A stretch of DNA of 64,000 nucleotides, taken from NCBI GenBank assembly GCA_029259695.1, contig JAJDEQ010000132.1:1-64000 (forward strand). The letters run 5' to 3'. Both the position numbers and the translations under genes were made by a program. The notes beneath the pieces are model-generated. The model saw only the letters and a program-made list of their open reading frames with translations, made no database searches and had not been told where the DNA came from. Positions 35,023-43,969 of this stretch are shown here, one piece after another. The stretch is from Planctomycetota bacterium (GTDB taxonomy: Bacteria; Planctomycetota; B15-G4). Within the stretch, counting starts at the first letter, position 1. The number at the start of each line of letters is the position of its first letter.

Positions 35023-36645
35023 ATGGGCCACCGAATCGTTCCTCACCGCCGCCGCAGACCGCGCACACGCACCGGGCCCGGGCGTTGCAACCGAGGCCGC
35101 GTGCGCCGCGTGACGCTGGGCCTGCTGACCTGCCTGGCGATCGGCTGTGGCGACGGAACGAGCGGCGACACGAACGACACGCCGTCCGCCGAGCCCGGTG
35201 CCCGTCCCAACATCATCTTGATCGTGCTCGACACCGTGCGCGCCGACCACCTGTCGCACGCGGGCTGGTCGCGCGAGACGACACCCGTGCTCGACGCGTT
35301 CGCCCGGGACGCCGTGCGCTACAGCGAGGCGCGCTCCACCGCGCCGTGGACGTTGCCGTCGCACATGTCGATCTTCACCGGGTTGCTGCCCGGCGAGCAC
35401 GGCGCCACCTGGGCTGCCTTCTCCGACCCCTCCCTCGGCTCGCTCTCGGCGCTGCTGGCCAAGCCGTTCGGTCCGGCGGAACCGGAGCGCATGCTGCCCC
35501 GCCGGCTCAAGCAGCTCGGCTACAAGACGCTGGGCCTGTCGTACAACCCGTGGGTGTCCGAGCGCACCGGATTCGGCGAGGGCTTCGACGCGCTCTACGA
35601 GACCTGGCGCATGCCCCCCGGGCCGGACGTGGGCTACGACCTGCTGCCCGCCGCGATCAAGCTCGACCCTGCGCTCGACAGCGGCAAGGCCGGCAAGACG
35701 CTGCTGCTCTTCCGCCGTCAGTTGGTCGAGTTCGGCCTGGGCACCCCGTTCTTCCTGTTCTTCAACTTCACCGACGCCCACTACCCGTACGTGACGCCGC
35801 GCGAGTACGCCTTCGCGTTCGACGGCGAGCCGCAGCTCTACGACCGACTCGCCGACGAGCGCACGCGTCCGGACGAGCTGCAACTGCTCACCGGCGGCGG
35901 CGATCTGGACGTGCGCCGGCTCGAGCCGTTCTACGATGCGTCCCTGCGCTACCTCGACCAGGCCCTGGGCACGTTCTTCGACTGGCTGCACGAGGAAGGC
36001 CTCTACGACGACGCCCTGATCGTGGTCACCTCCGATCACGGTGAACACCTGGGCGAGCTGCGTACCGGCGGCGGCCAACCGCGCGTGCTGTTCTCGCACC
36101 AGTTGTCCATGGCGGACGAGCTGCTGCGCGTGCCCTTGCTGGTCAAGTATCCCGGCAACGTCGACGGCGGACGGGTCGAGTCCCATCCGCTGGTGTCGAC
36201 ACTCGACATCTACGCCACCATCCTGGGCGCCGCGAGGGCCGCCGCACAGGACGACGAGACGCGCGCAGCGGACACATCAGCGCTGCCGTCGGCGCTCCCG
36301 CCCCTCGACCTGGCGCGCATGGATGACTTCGAGCGGCCCTGGTCGCTGGCCGAGTCGTACTCCTCCGACGCCTATCTGACCCTGTTGGTGGGCACGAACC
36401 CCGACTTCGACCTGTGGGACCATCGGCGCGTGCAACGCGTCGTCTTCGAGCCGGATGGGCGCCAGGCATTCGTCGACAGTCAGCCGACCGGCAGCCCGTC
36501 CGCACGACTGTCACGCTGGTTGGCGGACTACGAGGCCTCGCTCTCGACCCGCGCGGGCCTGCAGATCACGAACGACACGTTGGACCCGCGGCAGCTCGAG
36601 GAGCTGCGCCGCATGGGCTACGTGGGCGACGACGACCAGCGCTGA
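35023..36645 (+). CDS. Sulfatase-superfamily hydrolase with Thr nucleophile
   Basis: A 540-residue exported protein; the N-terminus is very basic, followed by LGLLTCLAIGCGDG where Cys could be lipidated. ATG 35023 is used; an in-frame GTG at 35101 would give a shorter leader. Metal motifs: NIILIVLDTVRADHL near residue 65 and VVTSDHGEHLGE near residue 335. The nucleophile segment is APWTLPSHMSIFTG, with Thr in place of the Cys/Ser that becomes formylglycine. The C-terminus is LEELRRMGYVGDDD, like the 4.9-kb homologue. It may act on sulfate or phosphate esters of a polysaccharide. It follows the beta-helix gene by 128 bp on the same strand. Confidence 0.85.
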   Translation: MGHRIVPHRRRRPRTRTGPGRCNRGRVRRVTLGLLTCLAIGCGDGTSGDTNDTPSAEPGARPNIILIVLDTVRADHLSHAGWSRETTPVLDAFARDAVRYSEARSTAPWTLPSHMSIFTGLLPGEHGATWAAFSDPSLGSLSALLAKPFGPAEPERMLPRRLKQLGYKTLGLSYNPWVSERTGFGEGFDALYETWRMPPGPDVGYDLLPAAIKLDPALDSGKAGKTLLLFRRQLVEFGLGTPFFLFFNFTDAHYPYVTPREYAFAFDGEPQLYDRLADERTRPDELQLLTGGGDLDVRRLEPFYDASLRYLDQALGTFFDWLHEEGLYDDALIVVTSDHGEHLGELRTGGGQPRVLFSHQLSMADELLRVPLLVKYPGNVDGGRVESHPLVSTLDIYATILGAARAAAQDDETRAADTSALPSALPPLDLARMDDFERPWSLAESYSSDAYLTLLVGTNPDFDLWDHRRVQRVVFEPDGRQAFVDSQPTGSPSARLSRWLADYEASLSTRAGLQITNDTLDPRQLEELRRMGYVGDDDQR

Positions 36646-36727
36646 GCCACGGCCCGAGTGCCACCGCCCGGACCCGGCGTGCCCGACGGCGAGGGCGCGA
36701 CGCCGACGCCGCTGCGCAGGCACGACG

Positions 36728-37366
36728 TCAGCTCGACGAACGCCGCCGGCTGTGGACGCGGGTGCTGAGCTCGGTGATCGCCCGGGCGTACAACATGCGT
36801 GCCGCGTCCGGGCTGGGCGAGCCGAGTCGCTCGGCGACCGTCTCCCAGGGTGCGCGCATGTAGTCGCGGTGCAGGATCACCTCGCGATACTCCTCGCGCA
36901 TCTGCTCCAGGCAGTGGTCGATGTCCTCGAGCTCCTCTTCCTGCTGGAGTTCCTCGAGCGGCAGCTTCACATCGGCGGCCGGCTCGAACACGCCCGAGCG
37001 TGAGTCTTCCGGACCGCGCAGCGGCTTGTCCTTGCGCCGGTCGCGCTTCTGCGCGTTGTGGTAGTCGGCCGCCGCCTTGATCTGGTTCTCGGCGATCTTC
37101 GAGAGCCAGTGGATCAGGCTGCTCTCCTCGCGCATCTCGAAGCGGTTGAAGGCCGTCACCGCCGCCGCGAAGGTCTCCTGCAGGATGTCACCGGACTCGA
37201 CGTAGTTGCGCAGGGGCTTCCCCAAGCGCACCCGCACGATCTTGCGGACACGCTCGTAGTAGCGATCGATGAGATCGTTGAGGGCCTCGTCCTCGCCCTT
37301 CTGGGCGCGGCGCACCAGGTCGAGCGACCGGGTGACATCGGGGCTTGGGGGTACCGGTTCGTCCAT
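36728..37366 (-). CDS. ECF-type RNA polymerase sigma factor
   Basis: A 212-residue sigma-70 family protein. ATG 37366 is preceded by GAGGAGAGC, a good ribosome binding site. Region 2 is visible in DLIDRYYERVRKIVRVRL and ESGDILQETFAAAV, and region 4 in YREVILHRDYMRAPWETVAE, a helix-turn-helix. A Lys/Arg-rich linker (QKRDRRKDKP) lies between them. It is divergent from the Ser/Thr kinase-FGE gene; planctomycetes are known to have ECF groups genetically linked to Ser/Thr kinases in place of classical anti-sigma factors, so the kinase may control it. That link is inference from position. Confidence 0.9.
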   Translation of the reverse strand: MDEPVPPSPDVTRSLDLVRRAQKGEDEALNDLIDRYYERVRKIVRVRLGKPLRNYVESGDILQETFAAAVTAFNRFEMREESSLIHWLSKIAENQIKAAADYHNAQKRDRRKDKPLRGPEDSRSGVFEPAADVKLPLEELQQEEELEDIDHCLEQMREEYREVILHRDYMRAPWETVAERLGSPSPDAARMLYARAITELSTRVHSRRRSSS

Positions 37367-37390
37367 GCTCTCCTCACTGACGAATCCGAC

Positions 37391-37396
37391 AGTATA
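37391..37396 (-). promoter_or_regulatory. Candidate -10 box for the ECF sigma gene
   Basis: On the minus strand TATACT lies about 24 nt before the ATG of the sigma gene, in an otherwise very GC-rich region. No convincing -35 is found at 17 nt; a GGAAGCC sequence lies about 11-17 nt upstream and could instead belong to an ECF-type promoter. Confidence 0.3.
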
Positions 37397-37712
37397 CGTC
37401 CGGGGCGGCTTCCGGAGGGACAGCCATGCGCCCGCGCCCTGCCGCAAACGCGCTCGACGCGGCGATCGGCGGCCGTTCCGGTGACCGCTCGCGGCGACCG
37501 GAGCGGTGCAACCGCCCCGCACCCGGCCCGCCCTCCCGGGGCTGCGGACTTCGCGCCGTTCGCTGCGACGGGCGTCTCCCCTTCACCCCGAAGTCGGCCC
37601 GGTGGAGCCGGACGGCGGGACGCGAGGGGCGGCGGAGCCCGGCGACCGCAGACCGGGGGCTGCAAGGCGCGTCGCCCCCATGGCCATGCGCCCCCAAAGG
37701 AAAGGGACGCCC
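37397..37712. other. Divergent intergenic region, little recognised
   Basis: This stretch between the sigma gene promoter and the kinase start is extremely GC-rich. The kinase frame stays open here back to 37506, but codon content is atypical and the ribosome binding site AAAGGAAAGGG just before GTG 37713 marks the likely start. ATG codons at 37680 and 37686 are alternatives. Confidence 0.45.
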
Positions 37713-40325
37713 GTGGATCCAGCACCCACCCCACCCACCGACGCAGGCACATCCCCCGACGATTCGGTGTCACGCATCGTCGAGGAGTTCGCCTTCCTCT
37801 ACGCCAGCCAGGGCGAGGTCGACCTCGAGGCGTTCTGCGCCCGCCACGCCGAGCCCCTGCGCTCCGCGATCCGCACACGCTGCCGGGACGCGATGCGACT
37901 GCAGAGCGAGTTGCGCGCCCACCTGGGTGACGCCGGCGACGGCGCCGACACGCCCACGCCGGGGGGCACCATCGGCGAGTTCCGCATCGTGCGCGAACTG
38001 GGGCGCGGCGGTATGGGCGTCGTCTACCTCGCCTGGCAGGAGTCGCTGCGGCGCGAGGTCGCACTCAAGGTGCTCGCGCTGCGCCCGGCCCTGTCCGAAC
38101 GAGCCGAGGAGCGCTTTCGTCGCGACGCCATGGCCGCCGCCAAGCTCCAGCACCCCGCCATCCGGCAGGTCTACTCGTACGGGCGGGCCGACGGCATGCT
38201 CTACATGGCGATGGAGTACATCGCCGGGCACACCCTGGCCGAGTACCTGCTCGAGGAGCGACAGGGCGGCGCCGCGGACACGACCGACTCCCGGCTCGGA
38301 TCGTCGAGCGGCAAGAGCTACCCGGCGCGCGTCGCCGAGATCATCGCCGGTCTCGCCGATGCCCTCCAGTACGCCCACGACCACGGTGTGATCCACCGCG
38401 ACGTGAAGCCCGGCAACGTGCTGATCGACGCGAACGGGAATCCGTTCCTGCTCGACTTCGGGCTGGCCAAGGACGTCGCCGAGGACAGCATCACCATGTC
38501 CGGCGACCTGGCCGGCACGCCCTACTACATGAGTCCTGAGCAGGCGCTGGCCAAACGCGTCGCCATCGATCACCGCAGCGACGTGTTCTCGCTCGGCGTC
38601 GTGCTCTACGAGCTGCTCACGCTCGCGCGCCCGTTCGACGGCGACACGATCCAGAAGATCCTGTACGAGATCACCTTCAAGCGGCCGCGCAACGTGCGTC
38701 TGCTCAATCCCGCCGTCCCGCGGGACCTGGAGACGATCGCCTTCAAGGCGATGGAGAAGAACCCCGATCATCGCTTCGCATCGGCGGGCGAGCTGGCCGA
38801 CGACCTGCGCCGTTTCCTGGGGCACGAGTCGATCCACGCCCGGCCGCCGAGCTGGCCGGAGCGTGCGCGCCGCAGCATGGCGCGCCACCGGGCCACCGCC
38901 GCCGCCGCTGTGGTGACCGTGTTCGCCCTGTGCCTGACGCCGATCCTGGCCGACCACCTCGCCCGCCGCGAGAGCCGCCTGGAACTGCTCGAACCGCTGC
39001 ACCGGGTGGCCGCCCTGACGGACCTCGGTGCGGCGCCGATGGCGGACCTGACCCAGGCGCTGCGCAACAGCTCTGCACTGTCGGCCCGCAGCGCCGAACT
39101 CGATGACCACGAGCGCGCGCTGGTCGCGAACCAGGCGGCGCGCCTGCGTGCCTACGGGGTCAGCAGCATCCGACAGGGGCAGCAGGAACTGAGTCGCTCC
39201 TACGACCCCGCTTCGCCCGACGCCTTCATCAAGCGCTCGGCCTACGTCGCCCGTGGCACGGAGCTGTTGGCGAGGGGCATCACCCTCGTTCCCGACGCGG
39301 ATGTGCTCGGCGGCGACGAGCTGATCGCGGCCACCTACCCGACCCTGACCGTGACGACCGATCGCCCGGGCGCGGAGGTCGTGCTGTACGAGCTCGACAT
39401 CGTGCACGGACGACCGCTCGGAGACGGGAGCGCCCCGCTGCGACTGGGGACCACACCGCTGAACGCGGCACACGTGCCCCCCGGCTCCTACCGCGTGGTC
39501 GTGCGCGACGCATCGGGGGCCTTCGCGGAGCCCACGCGGGTGCTCGACACGCCGGGCAAGGACTACGTGATCCACGCCGCCCCGCGCTCCACCGAGCGCG
39601 TGACCGAGGACATGCTGTTGATCGAGGGCGGCCCCTTCGTGTTCGGCATGGGCGAGGACGACGCCGGCTACTACCACGAACGCGAGGAGTCCCTGCCGGC
39701 CTTCTGGGTCGACCGCTACGAGGTGAGCAACGGGGACTACAGGCGCTTCCTGATCGACACGGGACGCAGCACGCGGCCCGCGTACTGGCCCGAGCCCTAT
39801 GACAAGGCGCTCGACGACCTGCCGGTGGTCGGGGTCACCTGGCCCGACGCCCGCGCCTACGCCGAGTGGGCCGGCAAGCGCCTGCCGATCAACATGGAGT
39901 GGGAGCGCGCGGCCCGCGGCCGGGACGGACGGGCGCTGCCGCGCACCGACGACATGCCGCTCACGCAGTACGCCGTCCTCGGTCACCCCAGTTCGCTCCA
40001 GCACCTGGGCGACCCCGATGCGTTGCGTGCTCACGGCCTCTCGCTCTATCTGGCTGCCGTGCAGCCGGTCCGCGGCGGGACTGACGGTGTCGGGCCCGAG
40101 GGCCTGCACCACACCCTCGGGAACGTCCGTGAGTGGACCGACACACTGGCCCTCGCACGTTCCGACGAAGCCTTCACCCCCCAACTCGGAGCGCACCTCA
40201 CCAAGGGCGGGTCCTGGGCGACGAAACCGTCCGCTCCGCCCCACTTCGGGGGCGCGACCTGGCAACCGGACAACATCGGCTCGCGATACACCGGCTTCCG
40301 CTGCGTGCGCAGCGCCAGCCCCTGA
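37713..40325 (+). CDS. Ser/Thr protein kinase with membrane helix and C-terminal FGE-sulfatase domain
   Basis: An 870-residue fusion. GTG 37713 has AAAGGAAAGGG about 6 nt upstream. Residues 90-375 are a Hanks-type kinase: GRGGMGVVY loop, catalytic Lys119 in VALKVL, HRDVKPGNVL with Asp230, DFGLA at 248, and SPEQ in the activation segment. A membrane helix follows near residues 396-415, so the kinase faces the cytoplasm and the rest is outside. Residues 520-615 hold a PEGA-like beta domain, and residues 632-868 an FGE-sulfatase domain (LLIEGGPFVFGMG, YEVSNGDYRRFL, GNVREWTDT, FRCV). The outer domain is probably a sensor. The divergent ECF sigma factor is a plausible target. Confidence 0.9.
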   Translation: MDPAPTPPTDAGTSPDDSVSRIVEEFAFLYASQGEVDLEAFCARHAEPLRSAIRTRCRDAMRLQSELRAHLGDAGDGADTPTPGGTIGEFRIVRELGRGGMGVVYLAWQESLRREVALKVLALRPALSERAEERFRRDAMAAAKLQHPAIRQVYSYGRADGMLYMAMEYIAGHTLAEYLLEERQGGAADTTDSRLGSSSGKSYPARVAEIIAGLADALQYAHDHGVIHRDVKPGNVLIDANGNPFLLDFGLAKDVAEDSITMSGDLAGTPYYMSPEQALAKRVAIDHRSDVFSLGVVLYELLTLARPFDGDTIQKILYEITFKRPRNVRLLNPAVPRDLETIAFKAMEKNPDHRFASAGELADDLRRFLGHESIHARPPSWPERARRSMARHRATAAAAVVTVFALCLTPILADHLARRESRLELLEPLHRVAALTDLGAAPMADLTQALRNSSALSARSAELDDHERALVANQAARLRAYGVSSIRQGQQELSRSYDPASPDAFIKRSAYVARGTELLARGITLVPDADVLGGDELIAATYPTLTVTTDRPGAEVVLYELDIVHGRPLGDGSAPLRLGTTPLNAAHVPPGSYRVVVRDASGAFAEPTRVLDTPGKDYVIHAAPRSTERVTEDMLLIEGGPFVFGMGEDDAGYYHEREESLPAFWVDRYEVSNGDYRRFLIDTGRSTRPAYWPEPYDKALDDLPVVGVTWPDARAYAEWAGKRLPINMEWERAARGRDGRALPRTDDMPLTQYAVLGHPSSLQHLGDPDALRAHGLSLYLAAVQPVRGGTDGVGPEGLHHTLGNVREWTDTLALARSDEAFTPQLGAHLTKGGSWATKPSAPPHFGGATWQPDNIGSRYTGFRCVRSASP

Positions 40326-40450
40326 ACAGCCCCCCCTCGCGGCCGTCTGCGCCGGTGGATCCGGGACGCCCTCGACCGGAATGGGGGAATTCGCGACGAT
40401 CCTGAGGTGCCCGTGTGAGTGCGGGAGGACAGGGGATGAGAGGAAGGGTG

Positions 40451-41107
40451 ATGGAACGCAACGAGGCCAGCCAGAAGGCGTGCCGCGGAACCCGTGGCCG
40501 GTCACGAGCCGCCGCGATCTGGATCGCGGTCGTGCTCGCGAGCGCGTGTCGCAGCGACGACATCGTGCTCGACCCGAACGATCCGGCACCGGGCGTCAAC
40601 AAGCACCCGCCGATGCTGGCCCCCGCCGTGCGCAAGGTGCGGCTGGGGATCAACATCCGGCTCGATCCCGGCACGGCGGAGTACGTGACCTACTACGAGG
40701 ACTGGACCGGCCCCCAACGCAAGCAGTACCAGCAGCTGATCTACACCGAGGTGAAGAAGGCGCTGCCGGCCAGTACACGCACCGAGTGGGCCAACGGGCT
40801 CTCGCTCGCGATGGAAGACGGTGAGACCATCACCCTCGACGTGATGCGCGAGTTCATCGAGAAGCGGCTCGACACCTACAACAACTCCCAGGAGGAGTTC
40901 GCCCTCGAACTGGCCGACGAGGGCGCGAACAAGGAAGCCGAGTATGTCTGGTACGACAACACCTGGGAGTGCGGCGCTCTGTTCGCGCTGGAACTGACCG
41001 ACCTGGGCGACAGCACGCCGACGCCCAAGACCTGGCAGGTCACGTCGGGCGACGGAGCACTGACGATCCCGCTCACGATCCAGGCCAGCTGGACGGGCGG
41101 AACCTGA
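40451..41107 (+). CDS. Lipoprotein-like protein of unknown function
   Basis: A 218-residue protein. ATG 40451 has AGGAAGGG just upstream and is preferred over earlier in-frame starts. The N-terminus is basic, then IWIAVVLASACRSDD, where Cys could be lipidated. The mature part is acidic with many Asp, Glu and Tyr, and two conserved-looking blocks: LGINIRLDPGTAEYVTYYED and YVWYDNTWECGALF. I do not recognise a family. It is 125 bp after the kinase-FGE gene on the same strand and convergent with the FecR gene. A role as an accessory to either is only a guess. Confidence 0.65.
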   Translation: MERNEASQKACRGTRGRSRAAAIWIAVVLASACRSDDIVLDPNDPAPGVNKHPPMLAPAVRKVRLGINIRLDPGTAEYVTYYEDWTGPQRKQYQQLIYTEVKKALPASTRTEWANGLSLAMEDGETITLDVMREFIEKRLDTYNNSQEEFALELADEGANKEAEYVWYDNTWECGALFALELTDLGDSTPTPKTWQVTSGDGALTIPLTIQASWTGGT

Positions 41108-41116
41108 GGCTCGCCC

Positions 41117-41151
41117 GGCCCGGTCCTACCAGGCCCGGTCCTACCAGGCCC
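41117..41151. repeat. 15-nt tandem duplication across a stop codon
   Basis: GGCCCGGTCCTACCA occurs twice in a row (41117-41131, 41132-41146), followed by a partial third unit. The second copy contains the TAG stop of the FecR gene on the minus strand, so the repeat unit equals five codons including the stop. It could be a recent slippage event. Confidence 0.7.
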
Positions 41152-42250
41152 AGTCGAACTCGTCCTTCCATCGGGCGAGCGACGCGGGCTCGGCGTCGAG
41201 ACACGCCTGGCGCGTCACGCCCTCGGGTGCCGGCACCAACTCGGCGAGCCGGTCGAACACGCGGGCGCGCACGCTCCGGTCCGGGTGGTCGAGCAGGTGC
41301 CACAGGGTCAGGCTGTCCTTGCGTCGCTCGGTGGCGAGCACCTGTGCCAGTGCCGGCTCGGACACGGGGGCGATCCGGTCGTAGCTCATGTCGAGCTTGC
41401 CCACCCCGTCGCGATAGCGCTGCGGGCTGTCGTCCCACACCGGGGTGCCGGGCGACCGTCCGGGCACCGCGCCGATCGACGCGCCGTGGGGCACGATGAC
41501 GTGGCGTCGTCCGGTCTCGAAGGCCACCTGGCCGAACGTGACGCGCAGGCGCGTGGCGCCGCCCTCGTCCACCGTGGCGCTATAGACGCAGCCCAGGTCC
41601 ACGGCCATGCCGGCGGGCGTCCCGACCTGGAACACACGCGGGGGCGCGAGGATGGTGGCCTGGAGCGTGCCGCGTTCCAGGTAGAGCAGGTGGCCGGCGT
41701 CGGCCACGGCTGCGGGGTCGTCGACGCGCAGCGCGGTCCCCGGCTCCAGCACGATCGACCCGATGTCGCCGATCGTCACGCGCGCGCTCGCGGCGTCATC
41801 GCACACCAGGCGTTCTCCCGGCAGCAGGCGATCGCCCTTGCGCGGTCCGGCCGCGCCCTGCACCAGCGGACTGCCGCCGAGCACCTCGAAGGCGTAACCG
41901 ACGGGAACGCCCGCGCCGCCGGCGAACCACCACGCAGCCGCGCCCCCGGCCAGCAGCACGGATGCGGCGAGACGCCAGGCCAGGATGCGCAGCGAACGCT
42001 CCGGGGCCGCGTCGGCGAGTCGCGACTCGTCGAGCGTGCCTGCCCAGCGATGGACGCCGAGCGAACGCTCCAGCGCCACCACGTCGGGGTCGGGCGGACC
42101 GCTGCGGTCCCACAGGTAGCCCTCGTCGGATCCCCCGTTTCCAGCGGCACCCGCGCTCGGCGGAGGGCCCTGGATTGCGTGCCGGTCGTCGTCACCCGAC
42201 GCGTCGCCCCGATCAGGCGCGCCAGCGGCAGGTGGGTGCGGAGCCGTCAT
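41141..42250 (-). CDS. FecR-type anti-sigma or sigma-regulating membrane protein
   Basis: A 369-residue protein. The cytoplasmic N-terminus contains YLWDRSGPPDPDVVALERS, a motif found in FecR-like proteins paired with ECF sigma factors. A membrane helix lies near residues 90-110. The outer part is a FecR domain: LLPGERLVCDDAASARVTIGD, VFQVGTPAGMAVDLGC, and RRHVIVPHGASIGAV. The C-terminal 90 residues are charged and unassigned. Its ATG overlaps the TGA of the sigma gene upstream, so the two proteins are made in a fixed ratio. It very likely holds or activates that sigma factor in response to an envelope signal. Confidence 0.88.
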   Translation of the reverse strand: MTAPHPPAAGAPDRGDASGDDDRHAIQGPPPSAGAAGNGGSDEGYLWDRSGPPDPDVVALERSLGVHRWAGTLDESRLADAAPERSLRILAWRLAASVLLAGGAAAWWFAGGAGVPVGYAFEVLGGSPLVQGAAGPRKGDRLLPGERLVCDDAASARVTIGDIGSIVLEPGTALRVDDPAAVADAGHLLYLERGTLQATILAPPRVFQVGTPAGMAVDLGCVYSATVDEGGATRLRVTFGQVAFETGRRHVIVPHGASIGAVPGRSPGTPVWDDSPQRYRDGVGKLDMSYDRIAPVSEPALAQVLATERRKDSLTLWHLLDHPDRSVRARVFDRLAELVPAPEGVTRQACLDAEPASLARWKDEFDWAW

Positions 42251-42801
42251 GGCCAGCCCTCCTTGCGCAGCACGTCGCGCAGCAACTTCATCCCGCGGGA
42301 CAAGTTGACGCGCACCGAACCATGCGTCAGGCCCGTGGCCGCCGCGATCTCCGGGCCCGTCAGCCCCTCGACGAGACGCAGGACCAGTGTCTCGCGATAG
42401 GCCTCGGGCAGGGCCCGGATCTGGTCGAGGATCTCGCCCGCGGCGTGCTCATCCGCGGCGCGGCCCGCCGGCCCGTCGACCAGGGCCTCCACGGCGGGAT
42501 CCGCCAGGGGCAGCGGCGTCGGACGGGCGCGGGCGTGATGACGGCGCGCGAGATTGCGCGCGATGCCCATCAACCAGGCACCCACGTGGTCGTCGTCACG
42601 CAAGCTGGACAGCCCCCGCCAGGCGGCGACGAAGACGTCCTGCACCAGGTCGTCGGCATCTTGCGGTGCGACGCGACTCACGAGCACTCCGTGCACGGCA
42701 CCGACATGACGCTCGTAGAGCGCACGGAACGCCGGCCGCTCGCCGGCGCGCGAGCGCGCGACGAGCGGACCGTCCTCCGAACCATGATGGGCCGTGTCCA
42801 A
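42247..42801 (-). CDS. ECF-type RNA polymerase sigma factor
   Basis: A 184-residue sigma factor. Region 2 includes FRALYERHVGAVHGVLV and DADDLVQDVFVAAWRGL; region 4 includes LPEAYRETLVLRLVEGLTGP and a helix-turn-helix ending GSVRVNLSRGMKLLRDVL. The start is uncertain: TTG 42801 is the best available, and its ribosome binding site is weak. The stop overlaps the ATG of the FecR-type gene, forming a typical sigma/anti-sigma pair. A secreted protein gene ends 73 bp upstream on the same strand and could be in the same transcript or a target. Confidence 0.88.
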   Translation of the reverse strand: MDTAHHGSEDGPLVARSRAGERPAFRALYERHVGAVHGVLVSRVAPQDADDLVQDVFVAAWRGLSSLRDDDHVGAWLMGIARNLARRHHARARPTPLPLADPAVEALVDGPAGRAADEHAAGEILDQIRALPEAYRETLVLRLVEGLTGPEIAAATGLTHGSVRVNLSRGMKLLRDVLRKEGWP

Positions 42802-42874
42802 TCCAGCGTGTGTCCGGTCCTCGGCTTCGTCGTCCCGACCGTCTCGGGCACCGCGTCGTTCGACGCTCGCGATC

Positions 42875-43669
42875 TCAATCGCGATCCACGTGCCGGGCCA
42901 CCTCTGCCTCGAGTCGCTCGCGCGTGTCGGCTTCGTAGAAGTGAGCCCCCACGCTCACCAGGTTCCGGGAGAGCAACGAGTCGCGATCATCGGCGAGCCG
43001 CAGGGCCTTGTCCAGGTGGACCCACTTCGCTTCGCGCAACGAGCGATCAGCGTCGAAGGCGACCATGGCGCTGCCCAGGTGCAGGGCGCCGTCGCCGCCG
43101 CGCAGGTCATGCGCCAGGCGCAACCAGCGAGCCGTGTCGCCCTGCTCCGACAGGATGCCCGCTTGACGGAATGCCGCGTGGGCAAAGGCCAGATCGAAGG
43201 CGTACAAGCCCCGCTTGCGTGCGCGACTCGCGACCTCGTCGTCGCCCGCGACCAGGGCATACGACGGCGCGCGCGGGCCGTCCACACCCCCACCGACGTC
43301 GCCGGACGCGAGTTGCGCCGACGCGCGCAGGCTGTCCAGCAGTTCATGACAACGCGCCACGCGCCAGGGCTGTTCGCGACGCTTGTCCCAGAGGTACACG
43401 ACCGCACGTCGCAGGGTCTCCATGTGGACCAGGGTGTCGTCGCTCTCGGCGAGCAACTCGATGGTGTCGGGAACCACGCGGTCCAGGTCGTAGGCGCTCT
43501 CGCGGGCGAAGGGTTCTCCGCTGTCACCCCACGGGAGCGACTCCGCCGAGCCGATCTCGAACGGATGACACAGGCAGGGCGGACCGAGCAGGGCGGGGCC
43601 CCTCGCCCAGCCGGAGTTGCTCAGGCAGCCGATCAGGGCCACGACGGCACAGCGGGTGAACCAGGTCAT
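42875..43669 (-). CDS. Exported protein of unknown function
   Basis: A 264-residue protein starting MTWFTRCAVVALIGCLSNSG, a signal peptide in which Cys15 could be lipidated. GGAGAACGGAAC precedes the ATG. The mature part is helical, with Arg, Leu and Ala-rich segments and several Trp, e.g. RRAVVYLWDKRREQPWRVAR and AFDLAFAHAAFRQAGILSE; it might contain degenerate TPR-like helices. I do not recognise a named family. It lies just upstream of the ECF sigma/FecR pair on the same strand, so it could be the signal-sensing or target protein of that system. Confidence 0.7.
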   Translation of the reverse strand: MTWFTRCAVVALIGCLSNSGWARGPALLGPPCLCHPFEIGSAESLPWGDSGEPFARESAYDLDRVVPDTIELLAESDDTLVHMETLRRAVVYLWDKRREQPWRVARCHELLDSLRASAQLASGDVGGGVDGPRAPSYALVAGDDEVASRARKRGLYAFDLAFAHAAFRQAGILSEQGDTARWLRLAHDLRGGDGALHLGSAMVAFDADRSLREAKWVHLDKALRLADDRDSLLSRNLVSVGAHFYEADTRERLEAEVARHVDRD

Positions 43670-43789
43670 GTTCCGTTCTCCATGGGGTGGAGGCGCTCGC
43701 TTGCGCTCCGGGGTGATGGCGGGCCCGTGCCCGCCTGCAGGGTATGAGTGCCTGCCACCGGACCCGGTGTTAACCGCTAACGACCCACA

Positions 43790-43822
43790 GCTCTCCTCAG
43801 CTTCTCCACGCGTTCTCAACGA
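43790..43822 (+). promoter_or_regulatory. 11-nt direct repeats resembling a PHO box
   Basis: Three units spaced 11 nt apart: GCTCTCCTCAG (43790), CTTCTCCACGC (43801), GTTCTCAACGA (43812). The second and third match at eight of ten bases. They lie about 150 bp before the Na/Pi cotransporter start. The 11-nt direct-repeat spacing is like known PhoB/PhoP operators; just upstream TTAACCGCTAAC is also atypically AT-rich. Binding is inference. Confidence 0.3.
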
Positions 43823-43969
43823 GCTGCGCACACGACCCCGGGCGGGCGCGGCCCCCACGTTGCTCGAAATGTGGAGTAGGCCCGACCTTCTCGGTATCTT
43901 CCCGGTTCCTTCACGCCGTGGTCGTCGATCGCACATCGACGGCGGCGCCTCCAGGAGAAACGACGCCCC

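Noticed and set aside
37770..40589. 939-codon open frame on the minus strand
   Set aside because: It is antisense to the kinase-FGE gene, with no domain or ribosome binding site; it exists because stop codons are rare opposite GC-rich coding sequence.
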